A stretch of DNA of 64,000 nucleotides, taken from contig OZ005692.1 of the NCBI GenBank assembly GCA_963930775.1, positions 951,601 to 1,015,600 of the forward strand, written 5' to 3'. The notes beneath the pieces are model-generated. The model was not told the origin of the DNA. It worked only from the letters and a program-made list of their open reading frames with translations, and did no database searches. This DNA is from Cliona cf. orientalis. Lineage: Eukaryota; Porifera; Demospongiae; Clionaida; Clionaidae. This document shows, in pieces, positions 17,423 through 28,839 of this stretch (the stretch's first letter is position 1; every line of letters starts with the position of its first letter). The position numbers and the translations under genes were made by a program.

Positions 17423-20022
17423 TTAAATATTCAGTAATGCCTGTGCCACTGGTGCAATCCAGTCTACCCAGCTGCTATCATTACTGCTCTCAATGTCAGG
17501 AATCATGCGATCATCAGGTACTGGTTCTTGTGCTCCAGCAAGAACAATCCTATGATTCAGCAATTGTGGAGGAATCTTTAGCTTTTGCTTCTTGAATTCT
17601 TCAGTAATCACCCCTTTCATCTCGTCTCTCGTCATCTTCAAGAACTTGTGAACAGAATGACACTCAAGAGCGCCCACAGGTTTTACCTTATTTGCCATTG
17701 TCAATACAATAACTGTTTTCTTTAAGAAGCCTTTCCCAAACCGCCTTCCCAGTTGAACTATCAGCTGCTGATCCTCATTTCTAAAGTGATCGTCCAGTCT
17801 GATACATAAAATAATTGCATCTATCGGCCCTTTTGGTAGACACTTGCAGTTTTCCTTGCCTGGTGTGTATACATGTATTGTAGTTTGGATGCTGCTGATG
17901 ATAGCATGTTGCATTGCGAAAGTGGAAGTTATGCATTGTGTAAGTGTGGCTTTTCCACTGTGTGGTTTACCAACTACCAGCATCTCTTTGCCTCTGAACT
18001 TTCCCAGCAGTAATCTTTCAAGTAGTAAGGGTGCTTGGGAGCTATTAGCCTCGGCTAAATATGTAGCAAAAATTTATAAAAATTTTAATAATACACTGTT
18101 CAGAGCTAGGTAATGTACTTCTATGGCAATAATCATACCTTCAAGGTGCAATAGATTTTGAAGTCTACTCTCAATCTCTTCTGGTGTGGGTCTTGATGAA
18201 GGATTATTGTGGAGGCAGTCCTTTATGAGGTGAATGAGTGATTCCGGAACACTATTTCCAAGAATTTCAAAGTACATTGTACGGCGTTCCACTTCAGAGT
18301 GACCCAGTATGACGTTCGGATTAGTAGGATCAGGATATGTGGATGAACTCAGGTCATTTGGAAACACCTATAATTTCCAATCATTGAACAATTAATAATT
18401 AACTTTATTATGTTACACAATAATATCAAATCATAATTGTGCCGTGCCCTATGGGGTGCCCAGCCCCTTCACGCACATGGCGCGGAGCCGAGGAATGTAC
18501 GACGTCACGTATTTCTGGTGTGCGTGAATAAGAAACGCGAATAAATTAACGTTAATTTCATTGGATTATAATTAATATACAGCTGCTAAGAATTCACCGT
18601 CTGCTGTGGTCAGAGACATTTTTTCTGAGTCTGCTACCTATGCATTTTCTGCAGTAGATTACAACAACTTCTTTGGCGTGAAGCATCGAAAGGTCTACAC
18701 CATTGAAGATCAGCTGTGTGCTACCTTTATTAGAGACGCCAGAAGTAATCCGACCGCGAATCAACATCTTCAAGATGACATATACTGTATCGCTACTCTC
18801 TAACTATCTTTCTCTCATAATATTATTTTTATTCCTCAATCTAAACTATACTATAAATTAAATAATAATATTATTATTATTTGTGCTGTTCTGTTGTCTG
18901 TCACCTGCTCCTCCTGTTGGAGTGTTCAATTACAAATTACAAATAATTACAAATTATCGCGTGGCTCTATACACGTTTATCCAGTCAGTATCATCAGCAC
19001 GAAATCCCTAGCTACTGAGCTCGAGCAATTCGTGAGCATCATGAATCCGTCGACATCGTCGAAAATTGAATTTTAGTGCACTTTGAATCGTTGAATTGTG
19101 TCACGGCCCACCTATACACACGAGTATATACGTTTTCTTGGCCACGCCTATCAATAGGGCCATGCGCGTTCTGCTCATGCGCACAACTGGCCTAGGACGT
19201 AGGTTAACAACCTACAGCTCTCATATCTGTTTTGCAATAATATTATTATGCATCCTTAATATAATTTAATTTTAGCTAGCTATGTTCAATTAAGTACCTG
19301 AAGTAAAACAAAGAGAGCCAGATGACCAAATGAGAAGATGTCAAGGCTGGGGCCATAGCAAGATGGTGATGAAAGAGCCTCGGGAGGCATGTAGACCAGT
19401 GTTCCTGGAAATCGAGACAGCGTCCTAGCTAGCTGGCCGGGCTGTAGGTTCACGATACGAGAGTTTCCGAAATCATTGATTTTTGCTACCAGAGATGGAG
19501 TTAGTAGTACATTCATTGCAGTCAGATCTCTATGGATGATGACAGGATTGTTGGTGTGAAGATAGATGAGACCACAGGCAATATTGCTCAAAATCGACAG
19601 CTTCAGTTCAAGGGAAATGTTAGTATTTTCTTGCTCAAGTAGATTGTGCAAGTTTCTGTCGAGCTTCTCCATCACCAGTACCGGTAGACGAAAATCAGAA
19701 AAGAAGCATACACCGTGAAATCGGGTGATGTAGGGGTTATTAAGTTTGGACATCAGCTCACACTCCTGAATAAATTTCCTCTCGATGTTTTCTGCTCCAA
19801 GATCTTCAGCGTTGATCAAGATTTCATGGATTATCTTTCCAGCTAAAATTTCATCTTTTATCTTAATCTGTAGTATAATAATAACAATAATGAACAATGT
19901 ATAATATATTATTATTGAAGAAGGTCACAAACCTCTTCCACTGTTCCAAAAGCACCAGATCCTAGCCTTCTGTGAGTTCGTACTCCATTAAGAACATATC
20001 CGTGGAAATTCACCTGATTCAT
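17423..20022 (-). CDS. Kinase fused to a degenerate GTPase domain
   Basis: Four minus-strand exons in phase: 20022-19933, 19867-19298, 18367-18139 and 18054-17423; about 506 residues. Exons 1-3 match the first three exons of the kinase-kelch genes in order, phase and sequence: glycine loop GSGAFGTV, Lys41, HRDLTAMN (HRD 142-144), DFG intact (162-164) and YMPPEA. Exon 4 then encodes a GTPase-like domain rather than coiled coil and kelch. The P-loop equivalent is GKPHSGKA (325-332), lacking the Ser/Thr after Lys. The G3 Asp is replaced (YTPG, 359-362) after a very short switch region, but VIVLTMANK is kept. The hydrophobic C-terminal hairpin is absent. I infer an active kinase carrying a nucleotide-binding-impaired GTPase module, perhaps for docking to the GTPases encoded next door. 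The start was chosen at 20022 because the ATG at 20030 meets a stop at once. Confidence 0.82.
18440..19240. other. Insert-like segment in intron 2 of the kinase-GTPase fusion
   Basis: GC-richer patches (CACGCACATGGCGCGGAGCC near 18472; GGGCCATGCGCG near 19158) distinguish this part of the intron from its surroundings. On the + strand, opposite to the host gene, an acceptor-like ATATACAG at 18582 leads into an open stretch to 18803 (VVRDIFSESATYAFSAVDY..., about 70 residues) with plausible amino-acid composition. I do not recognise it; it may be the remnant 3' exon of a transposon gene. Confidence 0.35.
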
Positions 20023-20744
20023 ACTTTCATTGCTTGTGGCATGCAGCCTAAGAGCAATAATTTCAATATTATCTCAAATATTATATCAGTAGTTGTGATC
20101 TTGAAAGATCTGATTTACTGTTTCAGAGAATACTATTATCTCAAATTTATCAGTAGTTGTGTTCTTAATATAGCTAAAGGTCATTGTTTCAGAGAATGAT
20201 GTGGCATTAATTTTGCATGTTGGGGAAACAACCTGGGGAGTACCCACAATGCATGCGTTGCCATGTGATAAGGCAATATATGGAACAATAGTGTACAACA
20301 GTTACAATAATTATTCTGCCCTAATTGGTGAAAGCTATTATAGTAACCATCATGCACGAGTAGTAATCTTGTTGCATGTTCATACACATCATTTGAGCAT
20401 CCAGGATCGAATGATTTTTGTGACATGACATGCATTATCATATTATTATAGGTCATGCCAATCTGAGTATAGCTATATAGTTAGCTAGCATGCATGTGCA
20501 CACATTGCATGCTCATCATTTACATGCAATAACTGGCATCCACTTGCATCATTATTATAGCCCTCTGTTAACGTTTAAGTTATTGCATGAGACACTCGGT
20601 TCCACTGTCACAGTGGCACAATATTATATTATAATAAATATTATTATCAATAATAATTTTATAATGTAATATTATCACAATCTCAGTGTTTCAGACAAAT
20701 TTCAATTCTAGTATAATTATAGATCAGTATATAGGCCTTTAATA
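20023..20744. other. Intergenic region between two tandem minus-strand genes
   Basis: It should hold the 3' UTR of GTPase 2 and the promoter of the kinase-GTPase fusion. It contains an imperfect tandem repeat of about 70 bp (20068-20200): TATCTCAAAT..TATCAGTAGTTGTG...GTTTCAGAGAAT occurs twice. No coding sequence was recognised. Confidence 0.55.
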
Positions 20745-21977
20745 TTATTGTCCAGTGTCACTCTTTTTCATCACTTCACTCATAACCTTCTTGATTCTTT
20801 TCTCATTACTAGACTTATGATTTTCAACAGCTGCTCCAAATCCAGCTACACTGCTTCCACCAACTGCCAGGCTAATGCCGATGATTGCACTTCCAGCCGC
20901 AATAACAGGTATACCAGCAGCAGCTACTGGTAAGAGAATAACGCCTACGACTACGATACCTACTCCAGTTAGAGCTGCTACAGTTGTACCAGTGCTAGCT
21001 CCTGCATACACCCCGGTCTGTGCCCACTTTCCTAAGCCAGATTTCAGCAGAACTGCTTTTCCGTTTTCCGAGCATCCAGATTTGAAAAGCTCAACCATAA
21101 CAGCAGGAAGCCAATCAATTTCCTGAGGTGATTCATCACTGATACTGATGCATGGTGAATCATCAATACATGGAATCATACGGCGACTTGGAGAATCGCT
21201 AGGATATCCAGAAATCAAGAATGGTGGAATACTGGCAACTTTTGCCTTTTTTAGTGCTCCTGTGATGATCTCCTTAAGGTCATCCCTCATTTCTTTTAAA
21301 TACCTCGCTTTTGACTTTTTCTTATGTATCCCCATACGTGTGGCCATATTTGCCCTTGTAAGAATGATAAGCGTCTTTTCCCAGAATTTTTGCTTAAACT
21401 TATCTGCAAGTAGGGTGACTGTTAGCTCATCTTCAGCTCTGAATTGATCATCAATTTTAAAGCACAAAAAGATCACGTCGACAAGCTCACAGACTCTCTG
21501 GATTTCTTTAATAATCTTCTGGTTGTCCTTTTTGTTGGTTCCAAAGCCAGGTGTATCATAGATTTTGATTGTCACTCCCTCATTCTCAAGCTTTAGGCTG
21601 TACGGTTGTACTTCAGTGGTTTCAGGCTTCACTACTCCTATACTAGCCACATCACGTCCAAATAGACAATTGATAAAGGATGATTTTCCAACACCGGACT
21701 TTCCAACCAATAGAATTCGCATCTCATTGAACTTTTGAAGCTTATCTTGGACCTTTTTGGCTTCATCAACAACTGGGCCAGCTGTGACACTTTTCAATGT
21801 CTGAATTTCATCTGGGGCTGTGCTGCGTGGGCCTGCTGTGATGCTTTTGGATATCTGATTTTCATCTGGGACTGTACTAGTAGATTGAATGAGAGAGCTG
21901 CATTCATTAACTTCTTCAGGATCGGAATCGAGTGCAGCATCATCTACATGTATACTGAGACTCCCAACTTCTGCCAT
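20745..21977 (-). CDS. AIG1/septin-like GTPase 2 with C-terminal hydrophobic hairpin
   Basis: Intronless, 410 residues from the ATG at 21977; the codon before it is GTG and is not used as start. The N-terminal 75 residues are polar and hold an imperfect duplication (PDENQISKSITAGP / PDEIQTLKSVTAGP). The P-loop is GKSGVGKS (about 92-99); G3 is DTPGFG; the G4-like strand is LIILTRANM. The C-terminal region (about 325-385) is rich in Gly/Val/Ile/Ala (GVGIVVVGVILLPVAAAGIPVIAAGSAIIGISLAVGG) and probably forms a membrane hairpin. It is the most divergent of the four full-length GTPases here and the closest to canonical AIG1/septin motifs. It is divergent with kinase-kelch gene 2, separated by 396 bp. 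Confidence 0.87.
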   Translation of the reverse strand: MAEVGSLSIHVDDAALDSDPEEVNECSSLIQSTSTVPDENQISKSITAGPRSTAPDEIQTLKSVTAGPVVDEAKKVQDKLQKFNEMRILLVGKSGVGKSSFINCLFGRDVASIGVVKPETTEVQPYSLKLENEGVTIKIYDTPGFGTNKKDNQKIIKEIQRVCELVDVIFLCFKIDDQFRAEDELTVTLLADKFKQKFWEKTLIILTRANMATRMGIHKKKSKARYLKEMRDDLKEIITGALKKAKVASIPPFLISGYPSDSPSRRMIPCIDDSPCISISDESPQEIDWLPAVMVELFKSGCSENGKAVLLKSGLGKWAQTGVYAGASTGTTVAALTGVGIVVVGVILLPVAAAGIPVIAAGSAIIGISLAVGGSSVAGFGAAVENHKSSNEKRIKKVMSEVMKKSDTGQ

Positions 21978-22114
21978 CACATAAGGTGAATTTTATAGCT
22001 AGTTAATGACTAACTTGACGCAATTAATTTTGCTCTTAGCAAGTATACTTTATTTATAATAATAATATAGTTTCCCAATATGGCATGATCATGATTGTAT
22101 TGTTATGTACACTA

Positions 22115-22320
22115 TTATAGAGAACTAGAGCTCTATAGAGCACATACCTCATAGCGTACGATAACCTAATCCAGAAGCTCTTCAAATTTTAATGTCATGC
22201 GTGCGAAACTTGAGACCCGCCCTCGACGCGACATCGCGATGCGGCGCGCGCCGCTCAGCCCCACCCGGGTACCCCTCGGTAACCGGTGGCGACCATTACC
22301 AATCGAAACACGAGCATGGG
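22115..22320. promoter_or_regulatory. Divergent promoter region GTPase 2 / kinase-kelch 2 with conserved block (copy 2)
   Basis: Within the 396-bp gap between the two divergent ATGs, the segment 22170-22300 repeats the ordered words also found at 10740-10860 (AAGCTCTTCAAA, ACTTGAGACCCGCCCTCGAC, GCGGCGCGCGCCGCTCA, GCCCCACCC, GGTGGCGACCAT). It continues with TACCAATCGAAACACGAGCATG, similar to the ATCGACACAAACGAGCATG at 28.86 kb. At 22125-22150 lies the inverse of the dispersed-repeat terminus GTGCTCTATAGAGCTCTAGTT. Confidence 0.5.
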
Positions 22321-22373
22321 GTAACTAAAGCGGTCACAAGAACGCCTCTTTGCCAGTGACAACTGGTGACAAC

Positions 22374-25300
22374 ATGGCAGGTTCACTGGACAGCCTCTCC
22401 AGCTACTATATTGAAGATAAGCCTATTGTAATGGAGGAACTTGGACGTGGGGCCTATGCTGTTGTGAAAAAGGTAGGGCATGCATAGCTAGACTTCTGCC
22501 ATGGATGCATGTCATAATAAAATATATTGCGTGATATCAAGACAGGCTAATTATTTTGTATGCAGATTGTGATATATGAGACTGAATGTGCAGCAAAAAT
22601 AATCCACAAAAGCTTGGCTACAGAGGAGAGTAGTTTTCAGCTTAAAAAGGTGCTAAGATTGCAGGCAACTCTTCGACATCCCAATATCACACAGTTCATT
22701 GGCATCTGCAAGCTGGAGGAATCGTCCCTGGACGTGCTAGTCATGGAACTGATGAATTCGAATTTGCACGAGTTTCTCTCCAAACCTGACATACAGAATA
22801 ACATCCCTCTCTCACGTAAAAAGTCGATTCTAGAGGATGTAGCCTGCGGCCTACTATACCTCCACAGGAAGGATATTGTGCACAGGGATTTAACGGCAAA
22901 GAATGTCCTGTTGACTTCGGCTTTGGTTGCAAAAATTGCTGACCTCGGTACTTCTCGTATTGTACCGAAACAGGCAGAAATGCACGAAAGTCTAATGACA
23001 ACATACCCAGGTACGACAGTGTACATGCCACCTGAAGCTGACAGAGTGGATTACGATGCTAAGAAATTGGACGTATTCTCATTTGGACATCTCATACTCT
23101 TCACATTAATTCAGGTAATTTAGCTACGACTCATATAATAATAATAATATGGCATTGTCATATATGGATCAAGAGTAGTACTAGAGGATGTGGGTGGGAT
23201 AATCATGATGCACTACATTCAGTGCACTGGTTCTAGGCTATAGCCCCCCACTGTGCACCTGACCCAGTGTAGTTTAAAACTACACTGCAAAAAATTTGGG
23301 GTGATATCACTCCAAAAATGGGTGCACTTCACTCTACCAGTCTGTCACTCCAAAGGAGTGACGCATCAAAGGAGTGAATTCACTCCAAAGATGAGTGGAG
23401 TTCACTCCTTTAGAAATCACTCCTGAGGAGTGACGCAGCGCTCACTCCTAAAACGGGTGAACTTCACCCTCATAATACATCCAGGCGTGGAGTGACACGT
23501 TGTAGAGGAGTGATCATTCACCCATTTTGTACTTTCACTCATAAACTATCTGAATATTAATATTGATGTCTTTTGTGGTTAAGTAATTAACAAGACTAGT
23601 CCAATGGCTGCTATAGCTATTTCTTGGAATCTTGATTCGGACTTGAACTTCCCTGAGTCAAAACAGTATGGTGTTTAAAGCTGTGGTAGCTATAGTTTAC
23701 TGCAACACGAGGATGGAGTCATATTAACTTGATGAAAGCCAACCACTGAGCTCCCAAAAGATGGAGCACCTTGGCAGGATCAGACCTAAAGATGATACGT
23801 CTTGGTAGCATACAATTGGAACATACCGGGGCCATCAAGTTAGCTTCCCGGCATGGCAATGACTCAGACCACTGCCAAAAGATGGGGCCTAGCAGAAAAC
23901 TACTCAAAGATTAGGCATCTTGGTAGCACTGGTCACTGTATACTACTATGCTTTCTAGTTAAAGTAACTAACCTTTCAAATAGGTGAATTTCCAGTCTCT
24001 TTGCACTATAGCCATAATACAACTGTACCGCTCACGTGATCATCACATGACTAGGACACTACAATCACTATGGGGTTCAAAGGTGACCCATGGGCAGTAC
24101 TAGGAGCAGCTGCAGGCGTTTTTCAAAAAAGTAGACAAAAGAAGGAGCCATTTTCTTGCCTACCGGCCACCGAAGAAGCTTGTCTTTGGAGTCCTTTTCA
24201 ACAAAATACATCGATGAAAAATGAAGAGTCCAAGAAAAAGCTCGTGGAAGCTCTTTCGGGGTGAGTGAAATGCGGTGCATGGCCCTAGCCATTTGGCAAA
24301 TCTTACACTGACTGATAAATTTCCAGGCATTGTTGGTACTGAAAGACTGGGACGAAATGATTGCTAATCCGAGTTCAGTCGCTTCATGATGAGAAGGATA
24401 AAGCTTTGAATAATGTAAGTGCTAAAAAAATAACTTGCTAGGCCTTGCTACAGTAACTGTTTTAGTATGCACGCAGTAAACTTAATCGAGTTTCTGGTTT
24501 CAAAAAAGAGGGAGAGGGAGGGCTGACCAATCAGATGCCTGCTCTTCGTTTTTAATAAAACTGTTATGATCGCCAGCCTTATGAAGATCTAGCACCTGAT
24601 TGATCAGAACACGAGGTAGGGACAACCCCAACCGTTTATTGAACAAGAAGAGTAGGCCTCTGATTGGTCGGCCTGCATACCAGTAGCCACACAATATTAG
24701 TGGTGACGTGGAGCGATCTGATTGGGCTGCACTCCTGGCTGCAGCGGTACAAGTCGCGTATAGGCATGATACCAGACCCTTCCTCCTCCCTCTTGCGAAG
24801 GGGCTGGCCCGCCAGACTTAGGAGGGATGTGGAGAAGGCTAGTGGGGTGGGAGCTAAAATTATTGGTGCATATTTTTTGACAATTTAATATGTACGTAAG
24901 TACTTTGAATCAGTGGTAATGTATTTTTCTACATTCAATTTGCAGGAAGAAAGATAGCAGACTATGTTTGAATTCTAACTACAGAAGCACTAAAGGTCCT
25001 GTGTCAGCCTGGATGGCTTTCTCGTCTGTGACTCCCTACGTTGAACTCCAACAGAACTTTAGGAAGTCGAGATATTTTGTTGTGTTGCTATTATAGTGTG
25101 TGTGTATTTACTGTACTATACCACCTATTGATTATAATACTGGAATACTACAGTGTATACTATATTGTTAGTAGGGAGTGACGGCCACCTTAATTTAGGA
25201 GTGGAGATCACCCATAGTCTAAGATGAGGAGTGGCATTCACTCCCAAAAAAAGAGTGCTCCCTGTGGCAAGTGTTTCACTCCAATTTTGGAGTGAACTTC

Positions 25301-27560
25301 ACCCATCAGTTTTTGCAGTGTAACTATTACCCCCCCCCCCCCCCCCCCCAAGACCTTCAAATTTCTGGATCCTTGTATGTGTATATACATACCCAAAATA
25401 CTGCACTTCACAATGACTCTTTGTCGTAGGTTTTTCCTGCAGAACTTCTAGGTTCAACCTTCACGATAGGGGCGACATCAAAGGTTGAAGCCCGCACTGA
25501 AGTAGAACGCCGGGAAAAATACTTCGAACTGCTGGAGGAGAAGATTCCAAATGGGCAAAATCATCCCCTGACTCTCATGGCAAAGCGGTGTCTTGATAAC
25601 GTGCCATCTAGCAGGCCCGAAGTTGCCAGCATTCTGCACACTTTGCAGAAGATGGATTTTGACACGGAAGACCATGAAAACAAACGGCTGAATGTAATAG
25701 AGGCATTTACAATGCTAGCACACAAGGTAAAATAATTATGCTACCCTGTATCCATAATAATAACATTAATCACCACTAGTTTAACGTCCTTTATGTATGA
25801 CAATAATTATTATTTTATTTCTTACTTTTAGAAGGAGGATGAACTACAGAAACTACAGAAGCAGTATGAATTGAGATTGCAACAGAAGGATGCTGAAATT
25901 GAATCACTATGCAAGAGGCTTGGTGATGTACAGGTGACTAATAAAACAATTATTAATGATAGCAATAGCTAGTGATTAATTCTAGTATGAAATGCATGCA
26001 GAATTCTCCAGATGATCCGAAGCCTGGCCCTATTTTTGGAGCAGATGATTTCAGAAAGGTCAGAACAAGAGTATTATAATGCGACTCTTGGTCAGAAGAA
26101 TAATAAATGTAAAATGTAATACATACTCTTGAGCTTAAGCACCGAATTTATAGCTATTGAATGACAATCATAGGCAATACACAATCATCATAAGGTACAG
26201 GATGCATTACGGCTTTCAAGCAACTGTGCTAGGCGAAGGTGACTAAATTTACTGTAAAAGTTTAATAGGTTATTCTGGCTTTGAATACTATTGTACAACA
26301 ATGGGATTTTCCGTTTGGGTGGGCCTCTTGTTTCAGTATTCATTGTGGTGGCACACTATGCATACATCTGAATTTCATTATGGTTGTCAGGTGACACTGA
26401 TTGTGAGATAAGCCAAATATGCACAATTGTGGTTACAGTAACTGATATAGCTGGTATTGCACCAAACTATGTGTGATGCATGTATGCAACATCTGAAAAA
26501 AGGCGAAGGCTACTATAGCGATTCAATCCATTCTATTCTATAATACATGGCCTGCCATTAAAAATTGTTAACCTTATTCGTGTAGGTGATCGCAGGCCAG
26601 GAATGGCCTCCTCCAAGTTTCCGTATGTTTGATCCAAAAGCCGTTGCTATTGACGACCACATCTACATGGGTGGAGGATACGCCTCCAACGAACATGCGG
26701 CTACGGTTTTGGAAATGGAACTTCAGTCTGGAAAATGGAATGAGATTAAGAACTGCCCGGTGAAGTACTTTGGAATGACTATCCTCAAGAAACAGCTATT
26801 TGTGGTTGGTGGCGTATCCACCATGGGCAGTGGCTCAAAGGTGGGGGATGTGTACACCTTGGATATGGCGTCAAAGGAGTGGAACCTCTTACCTTGTGAT
26901 CCGATGAAAGAGAAGCGCTCCACGGTGAGTGTGGTCACCTATGCCGACAAATGGTTGTTTGCTATTGGTGGTGAAAATTCTAGCACCCACGCACCATTCG
27001 ATTCGATCGAAAGGCTTGATACTGAAGATCTCGAGGATCAGCGCCATTGGGTTCTATGTCCGAAGCTTCCGACTAAGTGTGCACACCTTTCCTCCACTGT
27101 TGTGGGCAACAAGCTTTTTATCTTTATCACCAAGGCAACTATTGCATCTTCAATGGAAGTACCTAGCAACCATGTCTATTGCGGCCGGCTGGATGTCTTG
27201 GCATATTCGGATGAAAGCTATCGTGATTTTTCTTGGCAAGAAATAACTGGAGTACCATCGAAATCATCCACCCCACTGTCGTATGATGGTTCTTTGCTTG
27301 CACTGGGTGGATTTGAAAACGAATATGCCCCAAATGCAACCTCTTGCATTTACGAGCTCGAATACCACGTGCACCCCACTGCTGATCGCGAAGGAAAGGG
27401 TCCCCAGACCATCTGGAAAAAGATCGACAATCTACCACATCCACTCTATCAGTGCGCTGCTACGAAAATTACAGACCAAATTTTCGTGTATGGAATGTGC
27501 AATGACTCAAAGTCAGCCGCAATTCACCATGTCTATTTGCACACACTTAATAAAAATTAA
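22374..27560 (+). CDS. Kinase-coiled coil-kelch protein 2
   Basis: Six exons in phase: 22374-22472, 22566-23114, 25430-25726, 25832-25933, 26002-26058 and 26586-27560; about 692 residues, nearly the same length as copy 1. Kinase domain: glycine loop GRGAYAVV, Lys44, HRDLTAKN (HRD 139-141), DLG (159-161), VYMPPEA. Exon 3 completes the C-lobe (REVERREKYFELL-type segment, SRPEVASIL). Exon 4 encodes a Lys/Gln/Glu coiled coil (about 316-349). Kelch strands IYMGGGYA, LFVVGG, WLFAIGG and LLALGG occupy 369-692. Intron 2 (23115-25429) is 2.3 kb because it contains a CACTA-like transposon. The gene ends only 43 bp from the convergent GTPase 3 stop codon. Likely cytosolic; function unknown. Confidence 0.88.
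23283..25320. mobile_element. CACTA/EnSpm-like transposon in intron 2 of kinase-kelch 2
   Basis: The 2.04-kb segment begins CACTGCAAAAAATTTGGGGT and ends CATCAGTTTTTGCAGTG, giving inverted CACTGCAAAAA termini flanked by TA on each side. Both ends hold many subterminal copies of CACTCC / GGAGTGA in both orientations, as CACTA elements do. The interior (24070-24420) contains an open stretch starting MGFKGDPWAVLG with donor-like GTGAGT at its end; no transposase motif was recognised, so the copy is probably non-autonomous. Confidence 0.75.
25331..25349. repeat. Poly(C) tract next to the CACTA-like element
   Basis: About 19 consecutive C immediately after the 3' terminus of the element, in the same intron. 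Confidence 0.85.
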
Positions 27561-27603
27561 TAATAATTATTACTCTACTATACAGTCATAAATAGTTATT
27601 ATT

Positions 27604-28809
27604 TTAGTTTTCTGTACCATTGTTTTCTTGTTGTCGGTAATGTTGTATTTTTTCGTACACTTCCATGTCACTTTGTGTCTTTTCCGTCGCTATTGCATGT
27701 TTAGCACTCATACCTGCGCTATACAGGGATATCCCTGTTCCAACAGCGATTAGTGGAACACCAAGAGGCAGTGTGACGAGTGTGCTGCTCAAAACTCCTC
27801 CTGTTACAACCAGACCAAGCCCAGTAATAACTCCCGTGGTCCCTGCAATTCCTGTGATGACATGTCTTGTTGTTATCGCCCATCGTTTCCAAGTCGAGCA
27901 AAGGAGTGCAGCCTTTGTGTTATTGGTAATGCCTAATTTTAGGCAATTGACAAGAAAGAGGCAAGTCCAATCATAGTCATAGATAGGTAATCGCTTCTTG
28001 GTGGGATGGCCTGCTTCACAAACCAACGTAGCACTTGCTATCGGCTCTGAAATACCCGCTTGCCGCATAGCTGTTTTCAGCTGTCTCTTCATTTCGGCGA
28101 GTTTGGATTTGTATACTTGCTTCTTATGCTCTTCAGGATAATCAATGGCTACTCTGTTTGCGAATGTGAACAAAAACACCACCTTTCCCCACAGTCTCGG
28201 CCCAAATTGGCTGAGTAGAATCTTCATCAATTCAACATCATCGGCACGCACATAATCATCCATACGAATGCAATAGAGCACGATATCAGCCCTTCTGTAT
28301 GCTTCTGAAACATCCGATAAGTACCTCTTTCGATTTTCTCTCTTTCCAACACCGTTTAGAGCTTCTGTGCCCGGTGTATCTGTGATACACACGCTGATCT
28401 CTCGCCCACACGGAGACTTAATTGGCATTGCACGGGAAGTCACTTGTTCAGTGCGTGGTGGTGGAGTCTGCATTCGACTAGCGGTGGTCAGTGTAGTACT
28501 AGTAGCGTCGATTTGCGTCGCCGTTTCTTCATATTTTTCGAAAAGTCCCTCAATGAAGGTAGTTTTGCCGACGCCCGTTTTGCCCACGACCAAGATGTCC
28601 AGAGAGGGATTCTCACAGCAAGCAGCGATTTTATCGAGCACCTCTCGCATGTGCGGGTTCAATGGGAGTATGAGGAATCCCTGCTGCGCTGCGGTGAGCA
28701 GCTCTTCCTCACTGGGATCCCTCAGCGTTTCGCCACCTTCTGATCGATGGTTGTCACCGTGTTCCGATTCTTGTTGAGTGATTTCAGGACCGTCGGATAG
28801 AGCTGCCAT
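27604..28809 (-). CDS. AIG1/septin-like GTPase 3 with C-terminal hydrophobic hairpin
   Basis: Intronless, 401 residues. P-loop GKTGVGKT (76-83), G3 DTPG (144-147), VVFLFTFANR (210-219) at the G4-like position, and a tail (about 310-375) of GIAGTTGVITGLGLVVTGGVL...PLIAVGTGISLYSAGMSA type, indicating a membrane hairpin. The segment between P-loop and G3 is a Thr-rich linker (about 92-125). Sequence LYCIRMDDYVRADDVELM is nearly identical to GTPase 1 and to the decayed copies near 43.5 and 49.9 kb, which derive from this type. It is convergent with kinase-kelch 2 and divergent from deaminase 1, 243 bp between ATGs. Confidence 0.87.
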   Translation of the reverse strand: MAALSDGPEITQQESEHGDNHRSEGGETLRDPSEEELLTAAQQGFLILPLNPHMREVLDKIAACCENPSLDILVVGKTGVGKTTFIEGLFEKYEETATQIDATSTTLTTASRMQTPPPRTEQVTSRAMPIKSPCGREISVCITDTPGTEALNGVGKRENRKRYLSDVSEAYRRADIVLYCIRMDDYVRADDVELMKILLSQFGPRLWGKVVFLFTFANRVAIDYPEEHKKQVYKSKLAEMKRQLKTAMRQAGISEPIASATLVCEAGHPTKKRLPIYDYDWTCLFLVNCLKLGITNNTKAALLCSTWKRWAITTRHVITGIAGTTGVITGLGLVVTGGVLSSTLVTLPLGVPLIAVGTGISLYSAGMSAKHAIATEKTQSDMEVYEKIQHYRQQENNGTEN

Positions 28810-28839
28810 TATCAGAGGCGTTCCTATGATTCCACCTCT

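Noticed and set aside
11761..20022. Classing the kinase-kelch kinases as receptor tyrosine kinases because of the HRDLTAxN loop
   Set aside because: No signal peptide or transmembrane segment, and GT.(V/A)YMPPEA is typical of TKL Ser/Thr kinases.
24070..24420. Frame MGFKGDPWAVLGAAAGVF inside the CACTA-like element as an independent gene
   Set aside because: Only about 60 codons, no transposase or host domain recognised; treated as part of the element.
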